Shown one piece after another: positions 18,639 to 27,277 of a stretch of 64,000 nt of DNA. This DNA is from Aved-18 sp964606665. Its GTDB lineage: Bacteria; Cyanobacteriota; Vampirovibrionia; Obscuribacterales; Obscuribacteraceae. The position numbers were made by a program, and so were the translations under genes. Positions within the stretch are counted from its first letter, which is position 1; every line of letters begins with the position of its first letter. The stretch is from assembly GCA_964606665.1 (NCBI GenBank), contig CAZSHS010000003.1, forward strand, positions 1 to 64,000, in the 5' to 3' direction. The notes beneath the pieces were generated by a model. The model ran no database searches. It was not told the origin of the DNA and was given only the letters and a program-made list of their open reading frames with translations.

Positions 18639-20033
18639 CTAGACTAATTTGGTTAAGTAATAAACTGCGATAATGAAAAATACCGCCATCGTCTTTATGC
18701 AAGTAATGGCAAAGATATCTCTATAAGATGATTTATGAGTAAGTCCAGTAACGGCAAGCACTGTGATGACCGAGCCGTTGTGCGGCAGTGTATCCATGCC
18801 ACCAGATGCCATTGAGGCGACTCTATGCACGACTTCCAAAGGGATGTTTGCTTGGTTGGCTGCTTGAATGAAATCAGCCGACATGGCAGCAAGAGCAATG
18901 CTCATTCCGCCAGACGCTGAGCCTGTAATTCCAGCCAGTGTCGTAACTGTAATTGCTTCGTTTATGAGCGGATTAGGAACAGCGCGAAGTGCCTGAGTCA
19001 ATAATATAAATCCAGGCATGGCTGATATTACCGCACCAAATCCGTACTCAGAAGCGGTATTCAAGCTTGCTAGCAAAGCGCCTGCAATAGCTGGTTTGCT
19101 ACCTTCGGCAAAACGTTCTTTTATTTGTTTGAACGCAAAAACAATAATTGTAAGTATGCCCAAAAGCAATGCACCTTCCACTGCCCAGATGGCTGTGATA
19201 GATGCGATGTCGGTCACAAGCGGTTTTGCATGCCCAGCTAATTGAACTTCGTGTGTCTTGGTACCATAAAATTGTGGAATCAATTTGGTGAATACTTGAT
19301 TCATTATCCCCACCACCAGTAGTGGCAATAGGGCAATTAAAGGATGAGCTAGCTTTTCGTCTTCATAGTGCTCAGGCTCGTTGATTAGTACATCTCCATA
19401 GCCTTCGCCGTTTTTTAGAGCTTCTTTGCGACGCCAATTTAAATACAATAAACCGCAAGTCAAAATGAACAACGCCCCGATACTTCCCAGTATTGGCGCG
19501 GCTGTTGTAGTAGTGTGAAAAAATGTAGTAGGAATAATATTTTGAATCTGGGGCGTGCCAGGAAGTGCATCCATGGTAAAAGTAAATCCACCAAGGGCAA
19601 TAGTGCCTGGAATCAAGCGCTTTGGAATATTGCTTTGTCTAAATAACTCTGCTGCAAATGGATAAACTGCAAAGACCACTACAAACAAGGACACTCCGCC
19701 ATATGTAAGCAGTGCACAAACCAAAATGATGGAGAGCATAGCGCGCTCGCTACCAAGCAACTTTATTACTGCTGCCACTATCGATTTTGAAAAACCAGAC
19801 ATCTCGACCATTTTGCCGAAGATTGCACCAAGCAGAAAGACTGGAAAATATAAACGCAAAAAATTGACCAGCTTTTCCATGAACACGCCCGAAAACATCG
19901 GTGGAACAAGCATGGGATCGGTGAATACTACAGCAAGAAGTGCGCAAATGGGCGCAAAGAGAATTACGCTGTAGCCACGGTAGGCAACAAACATGAGCAG
20001 GCACAAGGCGCCAAGGACAATAAGAAAGCTCAT
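18639..20033 (-). CDS. GntP-family proton-driven organic acid permease
   Basis: 464 residues with about 12 hydrophobic segments. GTIALGGFTFTMDALPGTPQ and the C-terminal ITGSASGGMSIALAAMS...HRVASMASGGMDTLPHNGSV are typical of the GntP/hydroxybutyrate-permease branch of the ion transporter superfamily. Substrates in this branch include gluconate and 3-hydroxybutyrate; the DTLPHNG motif leans toward the hydroxybutyrate/citrate-like members. Inner membrane. Its start overlaps the stop of the upstream TPR gene by 4 bases. Confidence 0.85.
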   Translation of the reverse strand: MSFLIVLGALCLLMFVAYRGYSVILFAPICALLAVVFTDPMLVPPMFSGVFMEKLVNFLRLYFPVFLLGAIFGKMVEMSGFSKSIVAAVIKLLGSERAMLSIILVCALLTYGGVSLFVVVFAVYPFAAELFRQSNIPKRLIPGTIALGGFTFTMDALPGTPQIQNIIPTTFFHTTTTAAPILGSIGALFILTCGLLYLNWRRKEALKNGEGYGDVLINEPEHYEDEKLAHPLIALLPLLVVGIMNQVFTKLIPQFYGTKTHEVQLAGHAKPLVTDIASITAIWAVEGALLLGILTIIVFAFKQIKERFAEGSKPAIAGALLASLNTASEYGFGAVISAMPGFILLTQALRAVPNPLINEAITVTTLAGITGSASGGMSIALAAMSADFIQAANQANIPLEVVHRVASMASGGMDTLPHNGSVITVLAVTGLTHKSSYRDIFAITCIKTMAVFFIIAVYYLTKLV

Positions 20034-20986
20034 TTTTGCGCTTTCATTTTTAGTTTGACTGCAGCTAAATTGTTTTGGAAATCTTTGTTAGCTGGATCAA
20101 GTCTTGTGGCGCGGGTGAACTCGTCAAGCGCGTCTTCAAGATATCCGCGTTTCAAAAAGAGAACGCCTACGTTGTTGTGTACTTTGGCATTCTTTGGATT
20201 CAATTTCAAACAAATGCGCAACTCTTTGATGGCTTCGCGCAAATTGCCTTCATCCATAAGTACATTGGCTAAATTGTAGTGCGCTTCTAGCGAATAGAAG
20301 TTTTTGGCAATTGCTTTGCGATAATGTTTAGCAGCTTCTTCGTATTCTTCTTCGGCTCTATATATGGTGCCGATGTTTATATTGGCCTGCACATCGTCTG
20401 GTGTGTGTGCAAGGTATTCTTGGAAACGCTTGATTGCTTCTTTGTTGCGTCCTTGTGCTTGTAAGCACATCGCGCCAAGCAGCCTGGCGGTCCAGTTATT
20501 TTTGTCGTAAGTCAAACATTTATTTACTTCTTTGAGAGCAAGTGTGTAGTGCCCTTTTTTCATAAGCAACTTCACGCGATTCAAAGTTATGGTTGGATCT
20601 TCGTGTACTTTTGCAGACAAATCTTGTTCGGTTTTTTGAATCAGATTGCGCTCTTCATCAAGCAATGTTTTCTGGTTGTCTTTGGCGGTGCCTTCTTCTG
20701 AATCGTCGTCATCTGAATCTTCAGAAGCTTTTTTAGGCGAATCAGAAGAACCCGAAGCATCGTCCGAAATGCTCTCTTTGCTTTCTTTCTCGAGATCATC
20801 ATCGGATTCGACTGGATTGACCTTTGATTGGTCTGTCAAACCGCTGCCGCCGCGTACAAAAGGAACAGGACCTGTGCTGAGGTCGACGCTATCGAGCGGT
20901 CCTTGCGCGTTTGTGGGCAGTATCGAAAATAGTGTTGCGGTTAAAAGCCAGTATTTGAGCTTTTTGGAGTATCGCTCAGTTGTCAT
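20030..20986 (-). CDS. Secreted TPR protein with acidic linker
   Basis: 318 residues: an N-terminal hydrophobic signal (KYWLLTATLFSILPTNAQG), a Ser/Asp/Glu-rich low-complexity stretch near 60-105, then five to six TPRs from about 140 to the end (for example YEEAAKHYRKAIAKNFYSLEAH, broken here only by reading length). Likely periplasmic or envelope scaffold. Overlaps the permease gene start by 4 bases, so the two form an operon. Confidence 0.85.
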   Translation of the reverse strand: MTTERYSKKLKYWLLTATLFSILPTNAQGPLDSVDLSTGPVPFVRGGSGLTDQSKVNPVESDDDLEKESKESISDDASGSSDSPKKASEDSDDDDSEEGTAKDNQKTLLDEERNLIQKTEQDLSAKVHEDPTITLNRVKLLMKKGHYTLALKEVNKCLTYDKNNWTARLLGAMCLQAQGRNKEAIKRFQEYLAHTPDDVQANINIGTIYRAEEEYEEAAKHYRKAIAKNFYSLEAHYNLANVLMDEGNLREAIKELRICLKLNPKNAKVHNNVGVLFLKRGYLEDALDEFTRATRLDPANKDFQNNLAAVKLKMKAQK

Positions 20987-21046
20987 GAGTGGTGCGCCTT
21001 CAAGTTCGGTAAAAACTTGATGACTATACTACGAAAGGTGGCTACC

Positions 21047-21499
21047 TTACTGGAATTTCTCTTTAGAGTCGAGTATCAAAGTCACTGGTCCATCATTTAG
21101 CAATGACACTTTCATGTCGGCACCAAAGCGCCCAGTAGCGACTTTTACCCCTTTTGATCTGACCTGCTCGACAAAATGTAAGTAAAGCTCCTCACCTTGC
21201 GCAGGCGGTGCTGCTTTGAGAAAGCTTGGTCTGCGACCCTTGAGCCAGTCGGCAAAAAGGGTGAATTGAGAAATAATCAGCGCCTCGCCTTTGATATCCA
21301 ATAAAGACAAGTTCATCTTTCCTTCGTTATCCGAAAATATGCGCAGGTCTACGATTTTTTGAGCGAGAAATTCACTATCTTTAGTTGTATCTGCGTGTTC
21401 GACTCCGCACAAAACCATGAGCCCGCCGCCGATTTGACCGGCCACTTCGCCATCTATTGTGACGCTGGCGTTGGCTACGCGCTGCAGAACGAGTTTCAT
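21047..21499 (-). CDS. dtd: D-aminoacyl-tRNA deacylase
   Basis: 150 residues, the standard DTD length. It carries both active-site motifs of the family: SQFTLFAD at 77-84 and NDGPVT at 135-140 with the cross-subunit Gly-Pro. DTD hydrolyses D-amino acids (and glycine mischarged on tRNA-Ala) from tRNA. It is a single gene, divergent from the nearby tRNA-fMet. Confidence 0.95.
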   Translation of the reverse strand: MKLVLQRVANASVTIDGEVAGQIGGGLMVLCGVEHADTTKDSEFLAQKIVDLRIFSDNEGKMNLSLLDIKGEALIISQFTLFADWLKGRRPSFLKAAPPAQGEELYLHFVEQVRSKGVKVATGRFGADMKVSLLNDGPVTLILDSKEKFQ

Positions 21500-21633
21500 A
21501 CTGGATTTCCTTCGATCATTAGTTTCTGTTTATTTGATGCGGCATGGTTTATGTTACCATTCGCAAATCTTGACTGAGGCAACTGGCTTGCCCGACGCAT
21601 TTTAAGCTAAGATGAGTTAAGTCAAATGAATGA

Positions 21634-21710
<77 letters not shown>

Positions 21711-21724
21711 ATTTAACGAATACT

Positions 21725-21758
21725 AAGTCGGCAATTTCGAAAGAAGAGCCGATTTTTT
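21725..21758 (+). terminator. Rho-independent terminator after tRNA-fMet
   Basis: Stem AAGTCGGC (21725-21732) pairs with GCCGATTT (21748-21755), one G-U pair, loop of 15 bases, followed by a T-run. It starts 14 bases after the tRNA CCA. Confidence 0.75.
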
Positions 21759-21843
21759 ATTTGGGCTAGGTAATTTGTGCGCGAAATTCTATATGTTTTG
21801 AGAAAATGTTGGCGGTATCAAATACGGTGACTATGGCTAAACT

Positions 21844-22206
21844 TTGAGAAAACGAAATATCGCGATTCTATATTCTATGCTTACGCTAACCTTCGCCTCA
21901 GCATGTTATTTCTTCACCATCATGTGGAGCTTTCCGTATTGTCTGTCTCCACCTAGAGACAGCTATACAATGTTGACGATTTTAATTCTGGTTGTTCTGC
22001 CTATTCTTGGAATTTATTTTCTACGCTCTTTCAATTCGCCGGAAAGATTTATTCCATGGATTGGCATATTATTGCTATTCTCTGGTGTTCCCGCAATTCC
22101 TTTTCCTGTACATGTTTTACCCGTACCAGGAACACTAATTACTTTATGCCTTTCAATAGTTGCGGCAAGCCAAGGAGTTTACTCTTTTCGCCGCTGCGGA
22201 TACTGA
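21844..22206 (+). CDS. Small hypothetical membrane protein (120 aa)
   Basis: The frame starts with TTG at 21844 (the first internal ATG would lose the first membrane segment). Four hydrophobic stretches are visible at about residues 7-30, 42-60, 70-85 and 93-111. No family recognised and no clear ribosome site, so the start is uncertain. It opens a run of small orphan genes after the tRNA. Confidence 0.5.
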   Translation: MRKRNIAILYSMLTLTFASACYFFTIMWSFPYCLSPPRDSYTMLTILILVVLPILGIYFLRSFNSPERFIPWIGILLLFSGVPAIPFPVHVLPVPGTLITLCLSIVAASQGVYSFRRCGY

Positions 22207-22317
22207 TTGATTTTTTTGTATTCCGCCGGTATCAGGTGCGAATGCGCAACAGTATTTAAGATTTTCGTTTTCATCTTATAATAGACCTTATGGTTCGACA
22301 ATTTTCGAGGCAACGAA

Positions 22318-22563
22318 TTGAACGAGCACCCTCAAACTTTATTGAATCTCAAGACTGGCAAATGGATCTTAATTTTCGCCATTGGATTTTCTCTGGGATT
22401 AATTCTGAACTACGAAAGCTATCCAGCGCTTGTAATGACTGGCTTGCCGAGAGCGTTTCCGCTGCTTGAATATGTTTGCTGGATTGTAATTCCAATTATG
22501 ACTGGTAGTTTTTCAATGTTTTTGGTTATTGTCTGGAAAATGCTTGGGAAGCCAAACGTCTAA
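22318..22563 (+). CDS. Small hypothetical membrane protein (81 aa)
   Basis: Starts with TTG at 22318 after CGAGG at 22306-22310, a possible ribosome site. Two hydrophobic helices (about 17-35 and 50-73) separated by a short loop. No recognised family; coding likelihood rests on the strong membrane pattern. Confidence 0.45.
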   Translation: MNEHPQTLLNLKTGKWILIFAIGFSLGLILNYESYPALVMTGLPRAFPLLEYVCWIVIPIMTGSFSMFLVIVWKMLGKPNV

Positions 22564-22725
22564 TAACGTCGATTATGTTGTTATTTGCTCTCAGTTAAGC
22601 TCCGCATTAATCGTGGTCTTATAGTCCATTATTTCTGTCAATTCGTCTTCTCTTGAAACAATAAACCGATCCGATGATATTTGGGAATATGATTTTTAGT
22701 AATCCTGCAAGGAATTTCAGATTTC

Positions 22726-23460
22726 ATGGACAATAAATCTGACAATGAAAAACAGTTGGATTTTGAAACACTCTCAGCAACTAGTCTTGCCGATCCTAGT
22801 AAGCCTTTAAAGCTCTATTTGAACAGAGAGCGAGCACTGCGTGCTTCAATTCAAAGTAGGATTTTTAGTCTAATTTTATTAGCGTTTCCCTGTGTGTTTT
22901 TTCTATTACTTTATTCCGTACTACGTCTCATTTGTGGCGAAACCGCTATGTTCCTCAAGAGTATTTACATAATCTCAGCAATAGCCATGTATGTGATTTT
23001 GGTCCCTGCTTTTATTCTAATTGATTTTTTCAACACTAAAGCAATTAAGCAATCAATAAAGCCTGTGATTGAAATTGATTCAGATGGTCTCAGCATTCAT
23101 TGCACTGGAAGAAATTATGAAAAAATTCCATGGGAATACATTCAAGAAGTCAAAATGTTTTGCTGGTTAAATTGGCGTTGTGTAAGAGTGGTACCACATG
23201 ATCCAATTTCACTTGCTCCATTTGCATCTGAAGATGAAACGCATAGTGGAAAAAATCTCACTGCTATGACAAAAACTCTCATTGCTATTACAAAATTTCT
23301 CCCTTTTAAGGGAAAGGGAGTAACAGCCAAGATGAAGTTAGTTTCCACGCCTCCGTTCATCGATGTTGCGGATGCTTTCCTTCCGTTGGACGCAGAAGAA
23401 GTAGTTGAAGCAATAAACATCCGTCTTTATCATTACAAGCGCCTGGGAAACGGAAATTAA
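22726..23460 (+). CDS. Hypothetical membrane protein with PH-like C-terminal domain (244 aa)
   Basis: Two membrane helices at about residues 45-68 and 80-103 are followed by a cytoplasmic domain with the pattern IEIDSDGLSIHCTGRNYEKIPWEYIQEVKM. This strand-turn-strand plus I-W-x-x-I pattern is that of the bacterial PH-like membrane proteins (STM3941-like); that assignment is from pattern only. Ribosome site AAGGA at 22709-22713. Confidence 0.65.
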   Translation: MDNKSDNEKQLDFETLSATSLADPSKPLKLYLNRERALRASIQSRIFSLILLAFPCVFFLLLYSVLRLICGETAMFLKSIYIISAIAMYVILVPAFILIDFFNTKAIKQSIKPVIEIDSDGLSIHCTGRNYEKIPWEYIQEVKMFCWLNWRCVRVVPHDPISLAPFASEDETHSGKNLTAMTKTLIAITKFLPFKGKGVTAKMKLVSTPPFIDVADAFLPLDAEEVVEAINIRLYHYKRLGNGN

Positions 23461-23534
23461 TCGGATTTCCTCAGCTTTGAGAATCTCCAATATTGCCTCA
23501 GCGTCTGAGCATTGCCACTATGTTTCACTTTTGG

Positions 23535-24053
23535 TTAGTGAAGATAAATTGCCCAATGCTCATTGAGAGTGAAATAGTCTCTCCCCCAGATATCATCCAT
23601 CTTCTTCAGCGGAGTTTCCGAGTAGACCAGACTGTTGCAGTCTCCTTTGTGCATCCCCCAGTTCGTGTTGAACGAAACTTCAGTGCCTTTCTTGGAAATG
23701 GACATAAGTCCGAATTTTTCCAGGTGATTAATGCACTCTTTTTCCGTATCCGGTTTGACTCTTACCGGAAAGTAGTTCGAGTTTGTAATTTGATATTCAT
23801 CAGTTGATTTCTTGGTCACAAGCACGTCGCTAAAAGGTTCTTGTATGAGAATTGAAACTATGTGCTCAAATTCGGCTGGCTTCTCTCTATAGCGATTTGC
23901 AATTCCCGACGTAGTGTGCCTATTTGGATAAACAAAACTGACAATATATCTCAAATAAAGGTTTCCTACAGGCGTGGCAATCAAGAATAAAGTCACTGCA
24001 ACAAGGATTATTACAATGACCAAGATGGCGCCGAGTCTTTTACTGAAGGTCAT
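23535..24053 (-). CDS. Hypothetical protein with N-terminal membrane anchor (172 aa)
   Basis: One strong hydrophobic helix at residues 8-29 (GAILVIVIILVAVTLFLIAT) followed by a soluble 140-residue domain with several Tyr, Asn and aromatic residues. The type suggests an inner-membrane-anchored periplasmic protein. No motif recognised. It converges on the PH-like gene and is 56 bases downstream of another small membrane gene. Confidence 0.6.
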   Translation of the reverse strand: MTFSKRLGAILVIVIILVAVTLFLIATPVGNLYLRYIVSFVYPNRHTTSGIANRYREKPAEFEHIVSILIQEPFSDVLVTKKSTDEYQITNSNYFPVRVKPDTEKECINHLEKFGLMSISKKGTEVSFNTNWGMHKGDCNSLVYSETPLKKMDDIWGRDYFTLNEHWAIYLH

Positions 24054-24109
24054 TTCAATATTCTATCTCAGTCTCATAAGGTGCGTTATGTTCAGGTTGG
24101 TGCTAACTA

Positions 24110-24391
24110 TCAGTAGCCAGAAATTACTGTGAGTAGCGCTGGTTTCACCATCGGCCAGTGGAACAGTGGCAAGATAAAGTAATAAACTATTACTGTCTTC
24201 CAGACCCAATGTTTTTGATTTAAGTAAAGCCTTATGCCGAGCGCTTGCCACGATACAAGTACCAAAAATGTAAATCCACAAACCGGATTTAGAAAATAAT
24301 ATCGCTCTGCCGGATTGATTATGAAATCAATAACCAATGGAAGATAAGAGATGATGACGAAGAAGACTAATATGGCTTTTGATTTATTCAT
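24110..24391 (-). CDS. Small hypothetical membrane protein (93 aa)
   Basis: The frame is open to an ATG at 24433, but the ATG at 24391 (MNKSKAILVFFVIISYLP) gives a normal membrane-protein start. Hydrophobic segments lie at about 5-23, 35-52 and 64-80. No family recognised. Confidence 0.45.
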   Translation of the reverse strand: MNKSKAILVFFVIISYLPLVIDFIINPAERYYFLNPVCGFTFLVLVSWQALGIRLYLNQKHWVWKTVIVYYFILPLFHWPMVKPALLTVISGY

Positions 24392-24485
24392 TATGTAGCT
24401 GTTTTCAGCAAGCAGAAACTTACAAAAAAGCAAGTATAACTACTTTGGTATTTCATTGCCTCACAGCCAAGTCAGATATTGGCGC

Positions 24486-24851
24486 TTATGGTTCAGCGCT
24501 GGGAAGTTTCTTCTTGCAAGGAGGAACTGCATCGAATCCGTAAAGTGTGTCAGAGTTACCGTTTACAAATTGCTCTACGTCTTCATGATCGCTCAGGTGG
24601 GTTCGTGGCAAGTTATACAAATTTTGCTTGGGTTCTAGTTCGGGACGATTGGAACAGTATCCGTTCTTTTTTAGTCCTGGGCAGGTGAAGGGAGGATACT
24701 CATAATTCGCTTGGTTAGTAATAAGGTCTTTTTTCTTGAGGTTGGGAATGTTTCGCTTGAGAATTTCCTTCTTCTTCGCAAGGTAAGATTGATTGCCTGA
24801 GCAAATCAGGCAGCACATCGAAAAAAGAATGATTGCAAGTACGAGTCGCAT
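24486..24851 (-). CDS. Small secreted Cys-containing protein (121 aa)
   Basis: The N-terminus MRLVLAIILFSMCCLICSGN is a short signal sequence; the Cys in LICSG could serve as a lipobox-type cysteine. The mature part is polar, Lys- and Pro-rich, with four further Cys that could form disulfides. No family recognised. It is divergent from the next gene. Confidence 0.55.
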   Translation of the reverse strand: MRLVLAIILFSMCCLICSGNQSYLAKKKEILKRNIPNLKKKDLITNQANYEYPPFTCPGLKKNGYCSNRPELEPKQNLYNLPRTHLSDHEDVEQFVNGNSDTLYGFDAVPPCKKKLPSAEP

Positions 24852-24883
24852 TTTACTATTATTGCATTGAGGCGTAAGCGACT

Positions 24884-25381
24884 ATGAATGTTTCAACAAA
24901 TCGGAAAAATGCGAAATTTGTTTCGTTTGGATTGGCCTTGTTAGGACTGTGTACGATTGCTGTTTTGATGTTTGGTTATAAATCCACAGCACCAGCGAAG
25001 CTTCGTATGCCAGGCGTGGCAAAGATTACTTTGAGCAAGCCAGGAGCTTATGGAATCTGGTACATCTACAGATGGGTAAGTAAGAATATCGATTCAGGCT
25101 ATCAGGACGATATTGTTGGGCCGGCAGTGATTAATTGCGCAAGTGGAAATGGTGTGCCAGTTGAGCAGTGTACAAAGGGCAATCATATTGGATTTTCCTT
25201 CGATAGAGGTGAAGGAGAAGTGCTTTGGAGAATTCACATAGCAAAACCTGGAGTTTATGAAATATCGATGCTACCTACCAAGCAAGGAGGTCCATACTTG
25301 ATCTCAGTTGTAGAGGAAGCGAAGAGTGGATTTGACTTGGGAAGTAACTTTTCTTTTGGCGGGCTGTTGTCAGATTATTGA
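24884..25381 (+). CDS. Hypothetical membrane-anchored protein (165 aa)
   Basis: One N-terminal helix (residues 12-30) and a beta-rich domain with GAYGIWYIYRWV, GIGFSFDRGEG-like and PGVYEISMLP patterns, suggesting a small sandwich fold exposed outside the membrane. No family recognised. Last of the orphan run between tRNA-fMet and engB. Confidence 0.6.
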   Translation: MNVSTNRKNAKFVSFGLALLGLCTIAVLMFGYKSTAPAKLRMPGVAKITLSKPGAYGIWYIYRWVSKNIDSGYQDDIVGPAVINCASGNGVPVEQCTKGNHIGFSFDRGEGEVLWRIHIAKPGVYEISMLPTKQGGPYLISVVEEAKSGFDLGSNFSFGGLLSDY

Positions 25382-25573
25382 GCACGCAAATTTGAAGGTG
25401 CTGGCATGGCTGATTTCTCTGAATCCTTCAAAGTGTTCTCAACTGATTTAGAGTATTGAGGATTGAGATCTCACCGTATATGGTGGCGGTGCGGTTAGTG
25501 CCGAGAAATTATGCGCTAAAATTGAATGAATATTTCGGTTAGAACTTGCTTGCCGAGGCTTAAGAGATGTCCG

Positions 25574-25629
25574 CAATGTAATGATTTCGCACTTAAAAGA
25601 GCCAAATTGCCCGCGATTTCATTACATTG
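25574..25629. promoter_or_regulatory. Inverted repeat in the 317-bp gap upstream of engB
   Basis: CAATGTAATG at 25574-25583 is a perfect inverted match to CATTACATTG at 25620-25629, with further partial pairing (TTTCGC against GCGATT) inward. The gap 25382-25698 holds no gene that I can see; this is its only clear structure. It could be an operator or RNA hairpin. Confidence 0.45.
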
Positions 25630-25698
25630 ACTGCTTTGCAACGAATAAAATGACTGGATCCACTAGAATGTACTCTGGTTATTCAGATTAAAGGACTT

Positions 25699-26319
25699 AT
25701 GAAAGCAGTTAACTTTCAATCAGCAAAATTTTTGATAAGCGCTCCAAGCCTGAAGCAATGTCCTCCAGAAAGAGGTGCAGAAGTCGCTTTTGCCGGTCGC
25801 TCAAATGCTGGCAAATCGAGTGCGATAAACAAACTCACCAATAATTCCAAACTCGTTCGTACAAGTAAAACGCCTGGTGCCACCCAGCTCATTAATTTTT
25901 TCACTTTGCAAAATTCAGATGAGTTAAGACTGGTTGATTTGCCAGGCTATGGCTATGCCAAAGTTTCTCAAGAAGTGAAGAATCGCTGGCAGCAGCACTT
26001 GTCGCAATATTTGCACGGACGCCAGAGCCTTCGAGGCGTTGTGATTCTGATGGATATTCGACAACCACTGCAAGACTTAGACATCACAATGATTGACTGG
26101 GCAGTGCAATCGCAGATGCAAGTGCATGCCCTTCTCACTAAGAGTGACAAACTATCTGGTGGTGCGGCTAAAAGCACTCTGCTTAAAATACAAAACGAGT
26201 TCAAAAAAGGCGGTTTAGATGACCTGGTTACAGTGCAAACTTTTTCAGCGCACAGTGGCGATGGCGTCGATCAACTGGCAAGACAAGTAAGTACGTGGCT
26301 TTTGTCAGACAACGAATAA
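25699..26319 (+). CDS. engB: Ribosome biogenesis GTP-binding protein EngB/YsxC
   Basis: 206 residues, standard for the family. G1 P-loop GRSNAGKSS at 33-41, the switch region TPGATQLINFF, G3 DLPGYGYAKV at 80-89 and G4 TKSDKL are all intact. EngB is a TrmE-Era-type GTPase needed for 50S subunit assembly. It is followed after 16 bases by a secreted protein gene on the same strand. Confidence 0.96.
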   Translation: MKAVNFQSAKFLISAPSLKQCPPERGAEVAFAGRSNAGKSSAINKLTNNSKLVRTSKTPGATQLINFFTLQNSDELRLVDLPGYGYAKVSQEVKNRWQQHLSQYLHGRQSLRGVVILMDIRQPLQDLDITMIDWAVQSQMQVHALLTKSDKLSGGAAKSTLLKIQNEFKKGGLDDLVTVQTFSAHSGDGVDQLARQVSTWLLSDNE

Positions 26320-26335
26320 ATAAGGTGAGGTATCA

Positions 26336-27268
26336 ATGATTTCGCGCATTATAGTAATTTCGCTCACACTTGCACTTAGTGCCAATGCTGCTTTTGCCTC
26401 TTCGGACATAAAGTTTGAATGGCCGGTCCCTGGGTCGGTTACTGTGCACGAAACCATTTTGAAAAAGGGTAAAACCGCCAAAGTTAACTATGATATCTTT
26501 CTGCAAAAAGACGAAAAAGAAAAGCTACTCAATTTGAAGTATCAGAATTTTAAAATTCTCGAACTTAACGGAATGGATTTGAGTAAGGAAGAAAATAAAA
26601 TAGCGAATCAAAAAGTGGTCGATATGATGACTGCAGTAGAAAGCGCTATGCCAACTGTTGTAATCGAGCCTGATGGCACAGCCAAAGACATTATCGGTTT
26701 GGACCAGACTATAGACAAAACTCTTGAGCTTTTGCCTTCAAAGAGTGCTGAAGATTTAAAATCGCTTAGAGAGTTTTTGAAGTCTCCTCAGATGGAAAAT
26801 CAGATAAAGCAAAAGAGTCTTGAAGTCTGGCGTCTCTGGGTCGAGACCTGGCTTAATTGTGCGCCAGCAGAAGGCAAAGAAGATAGTCTTGATGTCGAAA
26901 TTCCTGTTGGTTCTGCAACATTTATTTCCAAAGTGAAGGTGAAAAATCTCGGTCCAAGCAAAGAGTATCCAGGCTGTGTCAAGTTTGCTGCTGATGGTAC
27001 TTTTGAAGGTGAAGAAGCGCGCAAGCAGTTTGCTGAAATGATGATGCAGCTTGTTTCTCGGGTTCCACAAAAAGAAGGTGTGAAGCCGTTTTCAAAAGAT
27101 ATGGTGCAAGAAGTCTCACGTTCTACTCATTTGGAAGTGGTAATAGATCCAAAAACAGCTCAGCCAAAAACTGCTTCTGCACACTCTGATATTCATTTGA
27201 AAATAGACGATAAAGCACGCGATTCAGTTGAGCAACACGACTATGTTTTCGACTGGCCTAAAAAATAG
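26336..27268 (+). CDS. Secreted hypothetical protein (310 aa)
   Basis: Signal peptide SRIIVISLTLALSANAAFA, cleaved after AFA near residue 21; ribosome site AAGGTGAGG before the ATG. The mature part alternates beta-strands and Lys-rich helices without a recognised motif. It begins with WPVPGSVTVHET and ends with YVFDWPKK, so it looks like a complete periplasmic or outer-surface domain. Converges with a TPR gene 9 bases away. Confidence 0.7.
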   Translation: MISRIIVISLTLALSANAAFASSDIKFEWPVPGSVTVHETILKKGKTAKVNYDIFLQKDEKEKLLNLKYQNFKILELNGMDLSKEENKIANQKVVDMMTAVESAMPTVVIEPDGTAKDIIGLDQTIDKTLELLPSKSAEDLKSLREFLKSPQMENQIKQKSLEVWRLWVETWLNCAPAEGKEDSLDVEIPVGSATFISKVKVKNLGPSKEYPGCVKFAADGTFEGEEARKQFAEMMMQLVSRVPQKEGVKPFSKDMVQEVSRSTHLEVVIDPKTAQPKTASAHSDIHLKIDDKARDSVEQHDYVFDWPKK

Positions 27269-27277
27269 TTGGCTAGG

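Noticed and set aside
20646..21020. 124-residue plus-strand ORF opposite the secreted TPR protein
   Set aside because: It is the antisense reading of the acidic low-complexity linker, giving a Ser-rich artefact.
24063..24281. 72-residue minus-strand ORF overlapping the 93-aa membrane gene
   Set aside because: It is a different frame of the same strand with less membrane-like pattern; only one can be the main product.
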